From assembly GCA_949317995.1 (NCBI GenBank), contig OX439044.1, positions 27,538,733 to 27,602,732 of the forward strand: a DNA stretch of 64,000 nucleotides, read 5' to 3'. This document shows, in pieces, positions 37,680-51,000 of this stretch. Each line of letters starts with the position of its first letter. Position 1 is the stretch's first letter. Position numbers and translations under genes: made by a program. The notes under the pieces are model-generated. The model was not told the DNA's origin, did no database searches, and was given only the letters and a program-made list of their open reading frames with translations. This DNA is from Acholoe squamosa. Lineage: Eukaryota > Annelida > Polychaeta > Phyllodocida > Polynoidae.

Positions 37680-38663
37680 AACATTGGGGAGGTTGGGACA
37701 AGTGTCCCCAGCAAAAAGTTTGCAGGGTCTGTTAAACATACTGCAGCCCCTTAGAAAAAGAAAAGGAAGACATTTTTCAGATCATTTTTAACCATGGTTC
37801 TAACAGGTGGGAACCATTTATTTTTAGGTGCTCAGTGATCTTCTCATCATAAAATGGTTCTAAACTTTTGGTTGAACTTGAATGGGGTCAAAGGCAAAAT
37901 TCTCTGCATTCAATCTTGTACAAAATATATTCATTTTAAAGGTCTAGCCAAGCCTGTTAAAATGAGCTGTTGTTTGTAAAGATCTTCCAGCAAATAGCTT
38001 CAGAATAAGCTTGCAAAGAAAGGAGAGTTTAACACTGCCCAGTTTCAGCTTTATCACTGTTTCACACCTCCACTGCAGCAGACTCATGCAGTGGAGGTAT
38101 TTCAGTGCCTACCTCAGGAGGGGTCTGAAATTTGTATGTCCCCCCCTTAGGCCAGACGATGACAGCCTCTCGCTACCGCTAACGGCTGACAGCAAAGTTG
38201 GCTGGCCCCATAGACAGCAGAAAACTCATGATAAAAAACCCTTTTCCCTCACTGTCCATCTTTAAATTTTTCACAGACCTAAAGTAACACTTAATTATGT
38301 TCTTGCAGTACTTAATTGTCACTTTCATTGCATTGATTATCCATATTTTGATAAAATCTAGAAATTTGAGGCTGTGAGCTGGACTTTGGCACAGTGCCAG
38401 GCCAAGCCCTTTGCTGCAGCCAGCAGATACAAAATAGAGGATTATATAAGTCAATCAAAGCCCCAATCTTTCCATCTAAGCTCATGTGGCAAGGAAAATG
38501 TATCATAATTGTATGGCTAAATTTTGAAAAGCAGACATAAATTTGAAGTTTGTTAAAAATCATTTGGTACCATTGGTACCGAATTTTAAACTACCACAAA
38601 GGCATCTGCGCTCTGCCGCTCCCAGTAGGAAGAGTTGGCAGTGAGCTCGACCTACCCCCCCTC

Positions 38664-39121
38664 AAGGTGTCACAGTAGTATTCCGCTCCAGTAAACCTAG
38701 GACAGCTAAATAGTTTTGCTTGGTATAATCAGTGCCAGGGGACCTTATTTTTATCGCAGATTAATAATTTTGGTACCAGAAGAAAGGTAACGATTTCGGG
38801 GGAAAAAGTTGCAAAAAATTTTTGGTCACCATGGAAACCTATTTTGTCAGAGAGGGGTAGAAGGTCACATTTGTGACTTGTCAGGGGCGCCTGTATCATT
38901 TAATTTATTCAGCATGGTGGTTTCCATGGCAACTGGTGCAAAAAGGGATCTGACTCCATTATGGTTGACCATGCTAAAAAAAATCAAGGATGACTTCAGC
39001 TTTAATTAAAGCCTTTATTTATGAACGCCATCAAATTAGAACCCGATTGACGCCAGTTTTATGGTGGAAGATGGGGGGGGAAATCAGAATGTCCTTGGCC
39101 CTATTAGTACCGTGACACCTT
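38664..39121. mobile_element. Short inverted-repeat element, AAGGTGTCAC ends (copy 1)
   Basis: Begins AAGGTGTCACAGTAGTA and ends TTAGTACCGTGACACCTT. Its ends and right part recur at 39898-40109. No coding capacity. Clear target duplications are not visible. Confidence 0.7.
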
Positions 39122-39897
39122 AACTGGGTGGCTGGGTGGGGTGATTTTGGCCACATTTTGGGCTCTTGTAAGGACTCAATCCAAACTGGATGTATTAAAA
39201 TAGCTAAATTAAGTGTAGGAGAAGCTATTAAGGTCATTTTTTCTTTGAATTTGTCTGGGATTTGTGTATGATTGACCTTTTTTAGCTCCAGATGGGGCAG
39301 TTGGGCTATTTGGCACAGAAAGTGGTTCCAGGGCTCCTCCATAAGTGACCTTGAAAGCCTCTAGAAATGCTAATAAATAGCACAAATTATGCTTCTTCTA
39401 TTCAAAACATATGGAATATTCCTTTGAAAATAGGATTTTAGTCAAAACTCAGAATTTTTAATTGTGTAGTCAAGCGTGGCTAGGGAAAATAACCAGCCAT
39501 CATCCAAAAAATATCACATTTTGCACCAAATCATGCAGATTTTGGCCTAGTTTTGGGGACATCGCCCTTGTTTTGATTACTCTCATGCTTTTAGGGATTA
39601 GATGGGATCTTAACCAGTTAAACATTATTGTTGTCAAAGGCATCATATGAGGTTAGTTTACCATAACAAAGTCAGATCCAATTTTTTGGTATAGCAAGCC
39701 AAAGAAAGGTCCCTATTTTTAACCCCATAAAATACAAAAAATTGACCCCTGAGGGACCCCTCACCCATATTTCAATAGGCTCCATGGTCATAAATATACA
39801 AATTTTCCATGTAAAAAGTTGAGATTCATGTCAGGGATGTAAATATATTTATTTCTGGGCAAACTATATATTGTCGGAAAAAATTACCCCAGCTGTT

Positions 39898-40109
39898 AAG
39901 GTGTCACAGTAGTATTCCGCTCCAGTAAACCTAGGACAGCTAAATAGTCATGGTTGACCATGCTATAAAAATCAAGGATGACTTCAGCTTTAATTTAAGC
40001 CTTTATTTATGAACGCCATCAAATTAGAACCCGATTGACGCCAGTTTTATGGTGGAAGATGGGGGGGGGAAATCAGAATGTCCTTGGCCCTATTAGTACC
40101 GTGACACCT
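39898..40109. mobile_element. Short inverted-repeat element, AAGGTGTCAC ends (copy 2, deleted)
   Basis: Shares the first ~52 bp and the last ~150 bp with the copy at 38664-39121, lacking about 245 bp between. Direct repetition of two copies within 1.5 kb. Confidence 0.72.
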
Positions 40110-40178
40110 CAAACCCACAACCCCCCTGTTGATAAAAAAAACTCCCTTTAATAGACTCAATAATCTTTATAAAGATTA

Positions 40179-40405
40179 GGCACTTACCTAATTTTTAAGA
40201 CTTGGTTCTATGCACTCTAGCTAGTGATCTATGGATAGATCTTGCAAAACTGATTGATTTTGCTTTTTGAATGAAGTCCTTATGTTGAATTAAAGCAAAG
40301 TAATGGCCATTCAAAGACCTGAAATTCAGCCTATCGTTCTGCCACAATTAACCATAGTTAAGAGTTTAATTGTGATCCAAATTTTGTGATCGACCAAGCT
40401 GGTAT
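40179..40405. repeat. Diverged arm of the GGCACTTACCT element
   Basis: Matches the left arm of 37134-37679 with many substitutions (GGCACTTACCTAAT, GATCTATGGATAGATCTTG, CCATAGTTAAGAGTTTAAT). The opposite arm is absent. Confidence 0.65.
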
Positions 40406-41316
40406 CAAGAGTCATCTACTTACTTAAATGCCTATTTCTCATGAACGATTGAAGCTAGAAACATGATTTAAAAAGTGGATTGAAGATCATCACAAGGCGG
40501 ATGTGACCATGCATGTGGTGACCTTGTCCAAGCTGAATGATGTATTGCTGTCCTCCTCTCCATATTTAAGGGGGCCTACTGAGATCCTCTCAGTCAGAGA
40601 GGTCTAGCCCTAGGCCCAGGCTAGGGAAATGTTCACCTGACTAAAATGCAGCTCACCCTGTCCCAAGGAGCAGCTCAAGGGGAGTCCTCTGCCTGGACCC
40701 TTGTCTCCCCACCCCCCACCCTATGAATGATGTTCAAACTTCAAAGAAAAGTCCTACTAGTCAGTCACAGAGAAGCTCTGGTAGTCACCCCCCAGCCCCA
40801 GCCTGGGCCCAGGGGCACCTCCAGTGGTGCAGTGGTGGAGGTGTGGGTGCTAATCTCTCACTCTCCCTCACAGTGCTAATGGGTCATGATTTTGTTGTTG
40901 CATACTGTTCCCTATTGGAAATACAGAAACTAAACATTTTCTAGACCTTATTTAACCAGGGAACATGTGAGTATAATTTTTTATTAATGTGAGATGTAAA
41001 CTTCATGCCATAAAATGCTCCTGAATCAATAAGTAAAGATATGTCAGATTGAAGTCTGCTTTTTTTGCTCTATCACACTTTCGGCCTCCGCGCACGGCAG
41101 ACCCACACACAGGAGTTATGTCAGTGCCTATAAAGATCTTTAAAAACATGGTTGCTCCCTTGTATGCTGGGAATGTTTGGAAGCTATTCCTGTAGAAAAT
41201 AAATCACCCACCGCCCCCTTTTTAAAAAAAATAATCACTATGGTCGTGCATTCTGAGGCCTCTACCTGTAGTGTATAGGGGGCATCTACAAGCACTCCAT
41301 CTGGAGAAATTCCTAA

Positions 41317-41578
41317 GGGAGTGGTCATTATTTATCAACAGGGGGCGGGTGGTGGGTTTCTGCACGGACGCGCGAATTTTTTTTATGCCCCCTCTACCAC
41401 AGTCAAAATTTTTTGCGCCCCCACAAACTGAAGGCGCGGAGGATTTTCGCGCCCCTCTTTGAGCTATAGTAGCACGCAGGCTTTTTTGCTCAAAAGAGGG
41501 TAAATTTTTTTAGCCCCCCCTCGGGAGGGGTCCAAAATTTTTACCCCCCCCCCCTGTTGATAAATAATGACCACTCCC
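41317..41578. mobile_element. Intact MITE with GGGAGTGGTCATTATTTATC inverted ends
   Basis: About 29-bp inverted ends (GGGAGTGGTCATTATTTATC... and the reverse) flank 262 bp. TAA stands directly outside both ends (41314-41316 and 41579-41581). A 3-bp TAA duplication points to a PIF/Harbinger-type origin. No coding capacity. Two worn relatives lie at 35589 and 36953. Confidence 0.85.
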
Positions 41579-41779
41579 TAAGTTACTACCTTTGGCTGGC
41601 ACCTCGTCTCTCGGGGCCATAGATAGCGTTTGAACAAATAATGGGGAGTGCGTCATACCTCTGACTAGTAGCTAGACTCGGGCACCCGTCTCGAGTTGCT
41701 ACCGGTATATTCGATACGTGAAAGCTTTTGCAGCGAGCGTTGGCTTTCGCACCCCATCGGTACCTCAAAACTTTTGGCG

Positions 41780-42003
41780 CGGCCCCTTCAGGGCCCCTCT
41801 CAGCTTTCCGGAAATGACGACACGTAATTACGTATGCTAATTATCCAGGTCATGACCTTTGAATAGAGTGGGATGCTTCAGCAGTACCGTACAGCACAAG
41901 CGTTGGGTTTGCATGGCCGAACGGACAGCCTACCTTTTTTTGCATAATTTTCAACTAGGAATACTTTTATTCTAAGGATTTCTCTAAGGAACCTAAGCTG
42001 GCA
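41780..42003 (+). promoter_or_regulatory. Likely promoter and 5' leader of the PHF13/23-like gene
   Basis: It contains TCCGGAAATGACGACACG (an ETS core next to a CRE half-site, about 41806), the palindrome ACGTAATTACGT, ATGCTAAT (octamer-like) and AGGTCATGACCT at 41847-41858. There is no TATA box at a fitting distance. The leader runs to the ATG at 42004. Confidence 0.45.
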
Positions 42004-45000
42004 ATGTCACAGGACGTGTTCAAGGGTAAGTAAGGGTTATTCTCTGGATAGTTTTTCAGAAAACACCTGCAACTTTTACTGAGAGGTTCGTCGCTTCTCC
42101 AAGTTGTCATCAACAACGATCATCTGACGATCTCCTGTCTAACCACCAAACTGTGACGGTGAAGAAAGTCAGGTCCTCTCGGACATTACCCATAGCAAAT
42201 ATACCACTTCTCACATGCCGTCTCCTCTTCAGAATCACGGTTATTTCTAAGTATCTATTGGATGGAAATTGCCTTTAACACCTTGATGAATGATGGGGTG
42301 CTTTGAAACGCTTCCTTCAAAATGGCAGTCTAACTGTTCTATCCTTTCTTCTTTCAGCGCCAAAAGCGAAAAGGAAACATGGTCATGGAAACAAAAAAGA
42401 ATCGGAGGTAAGAAGATATAAGTTAAAATAAAGGGTATTTCTTTTAGGAAAATAGTAGTAATCAAGAGTATGTTGTGTCGCAATCGTTTTAGTTTTCTTG
42501 TCCATGTTGCCCTACAAGATGGCGGACCCGGGTACTCGTAAAACAAACAGCTTCGGAAATACAGTGTCACCTCGGATTTAACCAGCCCTAAATGATTGAA
42601 AGTGTATCAAATCACGATTGTACATCTTATGGAATATAACCAGCACAGTATTACCCATTTGGAAGGCATTTTCATCGGCTGCCACAACAGGACTTAGGAC
42701 CGAACGGTGCATACATTTACAACGCTTGGCCTGTTATGGATTTGCTAAGCAAACTCAAAATCTATTTTGACGAATTTCCCCAAATTTGGCAGTCATAAAG
42801 AGCTGTCAATGCAGAGTCTATGTCCCAAGTTTAACGAAATTTGGTGTAGCAGTTTTTGTGAAAACAGCACTTTTGTGCTTGTTATGACTAGGGAATCCTC
42901 AATTTCCAAGATGGCGGAGTCGCATTGTTCGCAGTGGATCTCACGGGTCGGCGACTGAAATGTGCGTCGACAGCTCCAGAAAATGATCCAACCTATAATT
43001 ATTGGTGGTTTTTCGTGATTTTTGAGGCTCGTGGAAAAATCGCAGTGGTCAAAATGGAAAAAGCCCCAATAGTTTTTTCACATGCACGGGGGATTTTAAA
43101 TGGTGCCAGTTCAACGCAAGCCAAGCCCAATTCATCACCTGTTTGCCCCAAGAGGATTTGGTCAAAAACCGCCATAATCTCTCCCAAAATAAGTGGTCAG
43201 TGACAGCTATTGTCCTTTCAGCTGTGTAGCGAAGTTCATGGTGTTTTTTGGTGTGGATTCAGATGACGAGATCTTGGTTTAGGTTGGCGGATCTGACAAA
43301 GGCTAGAACTGTGACCTTGTGCTGCGGCCGCTGGTAAGGGGGAGGCCCGACCTAACTACGTAGATTTGGCGGTGCCGTCGAGCCGGCCGGTCTATAGCCA
43401 TTACTAGACATCATTGTAATTTCCTTTCTCACTCACAATCTGACACCTCATATCGTATAAAAGTGAAGATCTGGACTGTAGGTAGGATTAGCTGTTATGT
43501 GGTAGGCCTTTGACACGTTCGAGCATCGAGGACCCCTGACAGTGGCTTCATTCGGGAGATATGAAAACTACGTACAGTGCAGTCACTGTAGTGTGTCACC
43601 TTTTGTATTTTGGAAATCAAGAAATTGGTTTTGGTATACAGAGAAACTGTTAGTTTGGGCTTGTATATGTAATGTGTAGTTTGACACGGGTTCTGTCTGC
43701 CATGCTGGTATAGTTTATGTCAGCCAGGCCACTGTGTGCACGGCTATGGGCTTGTATAGCACAGGCAGGGCACACACAGGCAGTGGCAGCTCTCAGTGTG
43801 TGTATGTGTGCTCTGAAAATGGCAGCTTGTGATGGTATGAATATTCCATTAGGTGACGTAGGCCGACTCAGACCTCGGGGGGGCGTGGCTATCTGACTTA
43901 GTCTTCCCCGACCCATAGCCAGCGCCACTCAACATAGAGGTTGGCTCCAGTCAGTTCTCTCTCCACTCAAAATGGACAGTCTCAGGATATATTCCCTGCG
44001 CTATTCTCTTACTATTAGTCCTTGGATGAACCAAGGATCTCAACGGTAGGTGTCTGGAGCCGCATTTCATTGAGGGCTAACAGAAGCGGCCATGGGAAAA
44101 TCTAGTCACTGGGCCTGGGCTATCCTGTTGACAAGGCAAAATGGCTGCCTCCAGTATAAATAGCAACGACTGGGAAAGAGATGTGGGTGGGCTGGTGGGG
44201 GGGGGGGAGGGCAGGTGTAGGTAGGCGGCCACTATGACTGACGAGCTAGTTGACTGGCTTTGAGAAGGGAGCTGCCGCCATGTCTGTTTCTCTTGTCTAA
44301 TTCCACTCCCCTCTTCTCTGTTCCTTTGCTAGCAGTTGCAAAACGAGTCAAGACCGAAGTCAGCCTATTAAAAATGTAGGCAGATATCTCCCAGTCAATA
44401 TTTTATATTTAATAGTTGCTAGTTAGTCTAGTAATATGGGATATTTTGGATGAAATAGGTGTAGTCTGGTTAGAAAAGACATCACCTTTATAGGTGAATG
44501 TATCGGTAACCAAGCGTATGTCCACCAGACAGAGGGGACGGGAAAGATGAGATCAAGATGAGCTCGGGAAAACCAGAAATTAGTTCATCCCGTTGATCTA
44601 CCCTTCTTGAATCCTGTCCTAGTTCTGCCTCTGATTCATCGTCGACACAAAACACCCCTACCGTAATCTCCCGCGTAGAAGGCGCAGCTCGCGTAGAAGG
44701 CGCACCCCCAACTCAGAGAATGGCTTTTCACATAGAAGGCGCACATACCTCGTCTGGATCGATTCCTGGAAAAACCCGCATATAAGGCGCCCCCCCCCCC
44801 CCCCCCCCCCCAACTCACAGGGGGGCTGTTTCGCGTAGTAAATCATTGTGTGGTACACACCAATTGGATAGGTCGGTCACCAATGTTCCTGTTCCATTTA
44901 GATGCATTTTGCTCTGCTGATCCTTTTCCCATACACCTGCATTATGATAAGGATTGCCTAAATTATAACGTTATTCTTGGTGGTACAGGAGGTATTGTTG

Positions 45001-48000
45001 GTTTTTATGTACATTTACCGGTATATATAATACATGTCAGTCCTTTCTCCTCAATAAGAGGGAATGATGAAATACCCTTCACTGACATTAGTAACAAACC
45101 ATAATCTATTCTGGATAGACCGGAGGTACCGTAATCTCTCGCGTATAAGGCGCAGCTCTCTTATAAGACGCACCTAGAGTTTAAGAATATGGTCAAGAAA
45201 ATCAAAAAGTCATAACTTTTCTTCTACTGAATGGATTTTGAAAATTCAAAAAGGTATGTGTAGCCAAGGCCCTCTTGAACTTCCTGAGTCCCTGACTGTC
45301 ATATTATGACTTAGGCCACCGTTAAAAATGTGTTCGTTTCCTGTCCAGAGGCCTGGTGGAATTTTTTTTGAGAATGGGAATTTTTTTTCCTGAGTTCTGA
45401 CAAGAAATTAATTTTTTCGTCCATCAGCACAAAAATCTAGGTTTCCAGTCAGTGTCACTGAATCCTAGAACTTGATGACAAATAAAAATAAAATCCTAAA
45501 AAAGAATTTTCCCCTCCTTCCCTCATGGGTCTGAAAAATCCCACCCTCTGGACAGGAAACAAACATATTTTTAAGGGTGGCCTTACAGGGAGTGTAACAT
45601 ATCAAAAGAAAGGTCTTGGTGTCCCCCTTATGAATACAGGGAGACCTTAAACCTCGCGTATAATGCGCGCCTTATACGCGAGAGATTAAGGTAACTATAA
45701 ATGGTCGAGATAAGGAAACTCTTTTAAAGATCAGGAGCAAATCATATTCTTGAAATGATTATTATAGCTTGGCACAATTCTATAACCATTGTCTATAATA
45801 TATTACAATTAGCTGATTGTTGGCCCAGGGTATCCCCTGGGCTATTGGAGCCGGGTTTTCAGCCAGATCCACAAATTTGTAATCACCAACTTTAGGGTGT
45901 AATCATTCAGTGATATACTGTCAGTTTACACATTTTTCAAAAGCCAAAGGAAAGTTTCAAATCTCATCTATCAGACAACATTTTGTCCTTTATGGTGAGT
46001 GGTGTCTTTCTCTACGAAAAAAGCTACTGTACTTACGTCATGTTTTTGGGAGCTATACTGACTACAAGTCCTTTAACCATTGGGTCTATGGGTCAGATAG
46101 ATTTTGGTGATGAAATTAGCACATGGAGTCCTATGGGTAATCACCAAGTGAGACACTTTTTTCAGCAGGCAATGTTTACAGTGTCCAAGCTATACACATA
46201 ACACATTGGGGACTGAGCGATAAACTAAGCATGCTAAGGATAAAGTTTTCTGTATAATGTCTAACTCCGGGTAAATTGACATTTGACTTGCTCAAGTGAA
46301 TAGATGTATGAGGGAGGGATTTGGGAGCGAGGGGGCTAGGTGTCCAGGGGGCCAGGTTTCCAGGGGGGGGGGCAAGTGTCCTGGGGCTAAGTGTCCAGGG
46401 GGCCAGGTGTCCGGGGGGGGGGCCATATGTGATATATATCACACGTTAAATTTTTCATTTTTCAGAGGCTAGTGAAGACCAAGTAATTAAGGAGTTCTTT
46501 GTATTGTGTGAAATACAATCAAAATTCTTATGCTCTCATCTTTATTTTTCAGCGTTGGTCTCCCAAAAAGAAAAGACGGACGAAAGAGGACTTCAATGCT
46601 TTTTGTAGCATAGTCCTAGAATACACACAGTATGAGACCCTTAAACAAGAGGTAAGCCACTACACCGACAGGTTTCTTTTCTTCGCTACCTATATATATA
46701 TACCAATACTTAGATATCTCTGTATAAATGGATCCTGTTGTCCACTTTAAGACCAAGGCCACATCTCATTAATCATGAATAAAACACTGTCGATAATTTA
46801 TCATAAAGCACAATTGTGATGTTTAAACTCTGGACACAACTTTGATTTGTGGTTGTGTCCAGTGGGCGCAGTGGTTCAGAACTGATTTGTCGAGCCCTAG
46901 TGCATCCGAAAATGAGATTTTCTAATTCCTGCTTAAATCTGTTCCAAACACTGTAATAATTTAATATTAAACGTATAAGTAATGATAAAATGTGATCCAT
47001 GGGCAGAAGAGGGCCAGGCCTGGGGAATCATAATATTCAGCCTCAGGCTTCCTCCAGTGCATTTCTAATGGGTGCAACTTAATTCGTGCCCTCCGAAATG
47101 TGCACCTTGGGCTTAAATCTATCAATTAGATTAAAATTTTAATGGAATTGCTGAAAATAAGGGTAATTAAAGCAGGTTCTCAGCAGAATGTAAAATCACA
47201 CTGTTAAATCCTGCAGCTAGATCGTTAAATCCTGCAATTGGCCGATTTGCAAAATTCAAAAACCTATATGAAGCTAAAATGACACTGGCGGAGATTCTGA
47301 GATGAAATCACACAGTAAAAATCATGCCAGCGGCCCACCGGCGGCATTACAGTGTGAGGAGAACCCTGATTAAAGTGTACAGTTGAGTAATAATAGTCTA
47401 TTTGAACATCCTGTCACATTTTAGAGAAGATTTATTTTTGAGACCCATTCATCGGATATACTAACTTTAAATCAACATGAACAGTATATTGAACTAAACC
47501 TCAGTGTATTTTGAGCTTCTTGGTCTCGTGGGGATTTGTATTTTTCCCAGGAATCTCTACAATCAATTTATCAATTTCTGATGTGGGAATTGGACCAAAG
47601 TTGGGAAGATAGTATCTCCGTGGATTTAAAAGCATCACTTAGCTTATGGGACGTTTTTCCTTTCAATCTGATAGTATTGACGCACAGTAGACTTGCTTTT
47701 GGTGTAGCATACGATTCAAACCAAAACGGTATGTTAACCACTATAAGCTGAAGGATTTCATTAACCTGTCTGTCAAGACTTTAAACCCTCTAGTACCAGC
47801 CACCACAAGGTCTATTACCTAACCGACTTAAGGTGACAAAAGGCCAGTAAAGTAGACCACCACCTCCAGGGTGCTGCCTCCAAGTATAGGGGCACTCTGT
47901 ATAGGTTTTCATTTGGCACGTTTTGACAGGTTCACAGGTTTTGCTTTCACGCTATTTGAAGTACCAGGTAGTCCCCATGACCCAGCTTATCTTAGTCTTT

Positions 48001-51000
48001 GACTTAATGTCTTAGCATATTCTTATTTCTCGGTGTTCCAGAAGGTTGTAATAGCTGCACAAGTCATGTGCATATTTTGCTATATCAAGCAAGAGACATG
48101 TGCATATTTACTATAACGAAGTAACAACCTGCTTGGAGGGCAGTGATTGAACTTATATCATACACCTACCTGGTAGATACTATGACTTTCTGGTCAGGTT
48201 TAGAAGTATGCTTCTCTGGGGGACACATTCCTCTGTGAAAATGTGTAATATAGTTCTCGCCATGAATATGACCTTAGCTGTCGAAATGGCGTTCAACACC
48301 TATGACTCACTCACTCACTCACTCACTCTGGGGGATGGATGCGAGTAGAATTTGCTTGAGGATTTCTTACACTATGTCATAGTTACATGAACTAGCAATA
48401 GCCCACAAATGTGCATTCTGTCTTCACCACAATAGTTAATAATATGTAGCGGATATATCCAGGAGGCTCACTTCCCTGATTGCGCTACACCCCCTCCCAC
48501 GCCTTCCCATGGCCTATCCCCCCCCCCCCAAATTTCCCGGACATGGGGGCATAAAGAGATAATGAGCCAACCCGCCCCCCAAATCCAGTCTGAGATTGTG
48601 GACCATTATGTTGTTACTGTAGTTTAATGACTCAATAGACGATAGAAGTAGGGTCAGAGCTTCAGGTCCGCTGACTTTATGACTAAATAGGAGGTCCCTT
48701 TTTGTGCCATATAGCACCCCAGGTCACCTTGCTTGTCCGGATTTAAGTTTGTTTTCTTTTTGCACTGAAATTGTTTTTAAGATAGATCGGTAATATTTAC
48801 CTTTAATTGAAAGAAATCAAACAAACCAAGCATTCTCAATGAGTTTTGTGAAGACTTTATGAAATAGTGTAGTTTTGTACATTTCTTCAAATTCACAAAC
48901 TCTGTGTACGACTTGTAGCGGAGTTGCCTTCTATTCCATTGGATGGTTTGTTCATATATAAACAAATGGCGCTAGATACAGACCTAGGAAAAGGCATGTA
49001 CGGTTTAAATGTAAATGAGTTGGGCTCATTTGCGAGGTTATTACAGTGGTACATGACAACATGTAGTATAAATATGCTACACATGTATTTGATTATTATA
49101 TACATGAGCGTAGAGTTGCCTCTCATCCACAAACATCCCACTATGACATGATATATCCACTCCACGGCCATGGTGCAACCTGATGTAAACCACCATAGTT
49201 AGTAAACAGTGTATCTCGGCTTACCCCAGATGTGTCCAATAAACAATTACATTCTGACTGATGAAAAAGGGCAGTACATGGATTATTAATGGGACTATCT
49301 TATAGTACCGCAGTAAGTACAGGTGGTGTATACCACGGTGTTGTCATGTTGTATGCACTGCTAACAGAGCGCATCCCCAACTCCCCCCCACCCACCCTGC
49401 CAATCCATAGCCATGTTGATATAGGATGAAGTCACATCCAAGTGGGGCCTCTACAGTTAGGGCGAAGCATGTGCTAGATATCTGTAGACATCTCTCATGG
49501 AAGGAAGCTAGAAATTCAACACTATTTAAGATGGTGCCGACTGAAGTGACGATTGCTGCAGCTATTAGTTGCTGTTAAAAAAAAAAAGAGAAAAAAGACC
49601 AACTCACTTGTGGCGCAATATATATGTAGGTCAGAGGGTGTAGCTGGTTGGTGGGGGTGAGGAGGTGTAGGCACCTCTAATACCCAGGGGGGGGGGGGGC
49701 ACTTCAAGTCTTGGTACCACATGTGTGCGGCTGGCAAGGACACTTTTTGGGCAAAATCTCCCTAACAAGGGTCCTATTTCTGAGAAAAATCGCCCTAACA
49801 AGGGTCTACTTTTGAGTAAAATGTCCGTGTTTCAGGCAAAATTTTCCCAACACATTGACATTTTTTAGTCAATTTTCGAAATGTGATTTTATTGATCAGA
49901 TTTTCCTTCCAAAACATGGAGTTTTTGACTGAAAATGCCCTAACAAGGGTGGAATTTCAAGGGTAAAATCCCTCTAACAAGGGTAAGGGTTGTCAGAGGC
50001 CCTGCCGCACACCCCCGTCAAAAAAATTCAAATGCCCCCCGCCGGGCTCTGATATAACGGTATGTATAGTTGTACATTGTAGGTGTGGAGCCCTGAGTGT
50101 TCAGTCTGTCTCCTCTCCACTAACTCCATCCTAGGCTCAAGTACTTATATATCAGTGCATTATAATAGGTTATTATAGAAATTATTGTGGCTGAGTATGG
50201 GTTAGATGCACTCTCCCTTGCGACGGCACTGGGTGGGTTGGGGGACTGCATCGGACGTTCGAGGGCCTGGCAGACTGGGTTTAATAGATGAACGTCCCCC
50301 AGTATTGTCAGTAGGTGTGGTCTTTCCTCTATACCGAGGTAGCAGATTGTCTAATGGGCGCTGTCATTGCTGGGGCTTGTTTCTGGGAGTTTTACCGGTA
50401 AGAGCTATCAGATGGGTACCAGTTTCCCCCAAGAGGCCTGCAGCGAATAGTTGGGATTATTTCATAGGCTGATAATTAATCCGGCTAGCTCAGTATAGCA
50501 AGGTACCAGACTATCGCACACTGTCCAATATGCCAATGCCATGGCTGAAGCTGGTTACCAGCAGTTATCACTGACAACAGTTATCAGATGGGTACCACAT
50601 ACCCCACAGAGGCCTGTAGTGAATAGTTGGGATCATTTCATTAGCTGAGTAATCCTGCTAAGTCGGTGTTGCGCCCACCATACCTGGACAAGGAAGTAGT
50701 AGTTTGCACAGCTACACCATCCACTCTGGAGATGACCATGTGGCAAATGTGGAGTTACTTACTCATCAACTGTTGCACAAAGAGGTGGTGTGGCGTTTAC
50801 ACGAGTATTTAGACAGTATATTAAACCTCCTCCATTTTCAAGTCCAATAAGTGGCTCATAGTTCCTCATAAAATCGGGGGTGTGGATTGTATAATTGCAG
50901 AAATTTGATTAAAAGTTTAAGTTTACAATCATACTAAAATCTTACCTTTATACGTACCAGTAGCACCCTGTATATAAGGCGACCCTGCGCATAAGACACA

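Larger units (their letters stand above)
34671..41779. other. Repeat-rich non-genic DNA
   Basis: I see no supported gene across these 7 kb. ORFs are short, without domains. The stretch is filled by short inverted-repeat elements (listed separately), homopolymer G/C runs, and near-repeats of the phrase GGGGTCAGAATTTTTTC at 35640-35690. Confidence 0.5.
42408..46552 (+). other. Intron 2 of the PHF13/23-like gene
   Basis: About 4.1 kb. AAGATGGCGGA, a YY1-type motif, occurs at 42516-42526 (and 42908-42918), so extra promoter activity near the 5' end is possible. A G-run and a 30-base C-run lie at about 44200 and 44789. Two MITEs (44659, 45127) and a CAGGTGTCC minisatellite (46320) lie in its right part. 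No coding exon fits in phase. Confidence 0.5.

Noticed and set aside
44333-44385. Possible small exon after TTTGCTAGCAG
   Set aside because: In the phase set by exon 2 it contains a TAA stop, and its donor site is poor.
47551-47710. Possible exon between exons 3 and 4 of the PHF13/23-like gene, after TTTTTCCCAG and before GTATGT
   Set aside because: Including it would break the phase to exon 4, and the encoded segment does not resemble PHF13 or PHF23.
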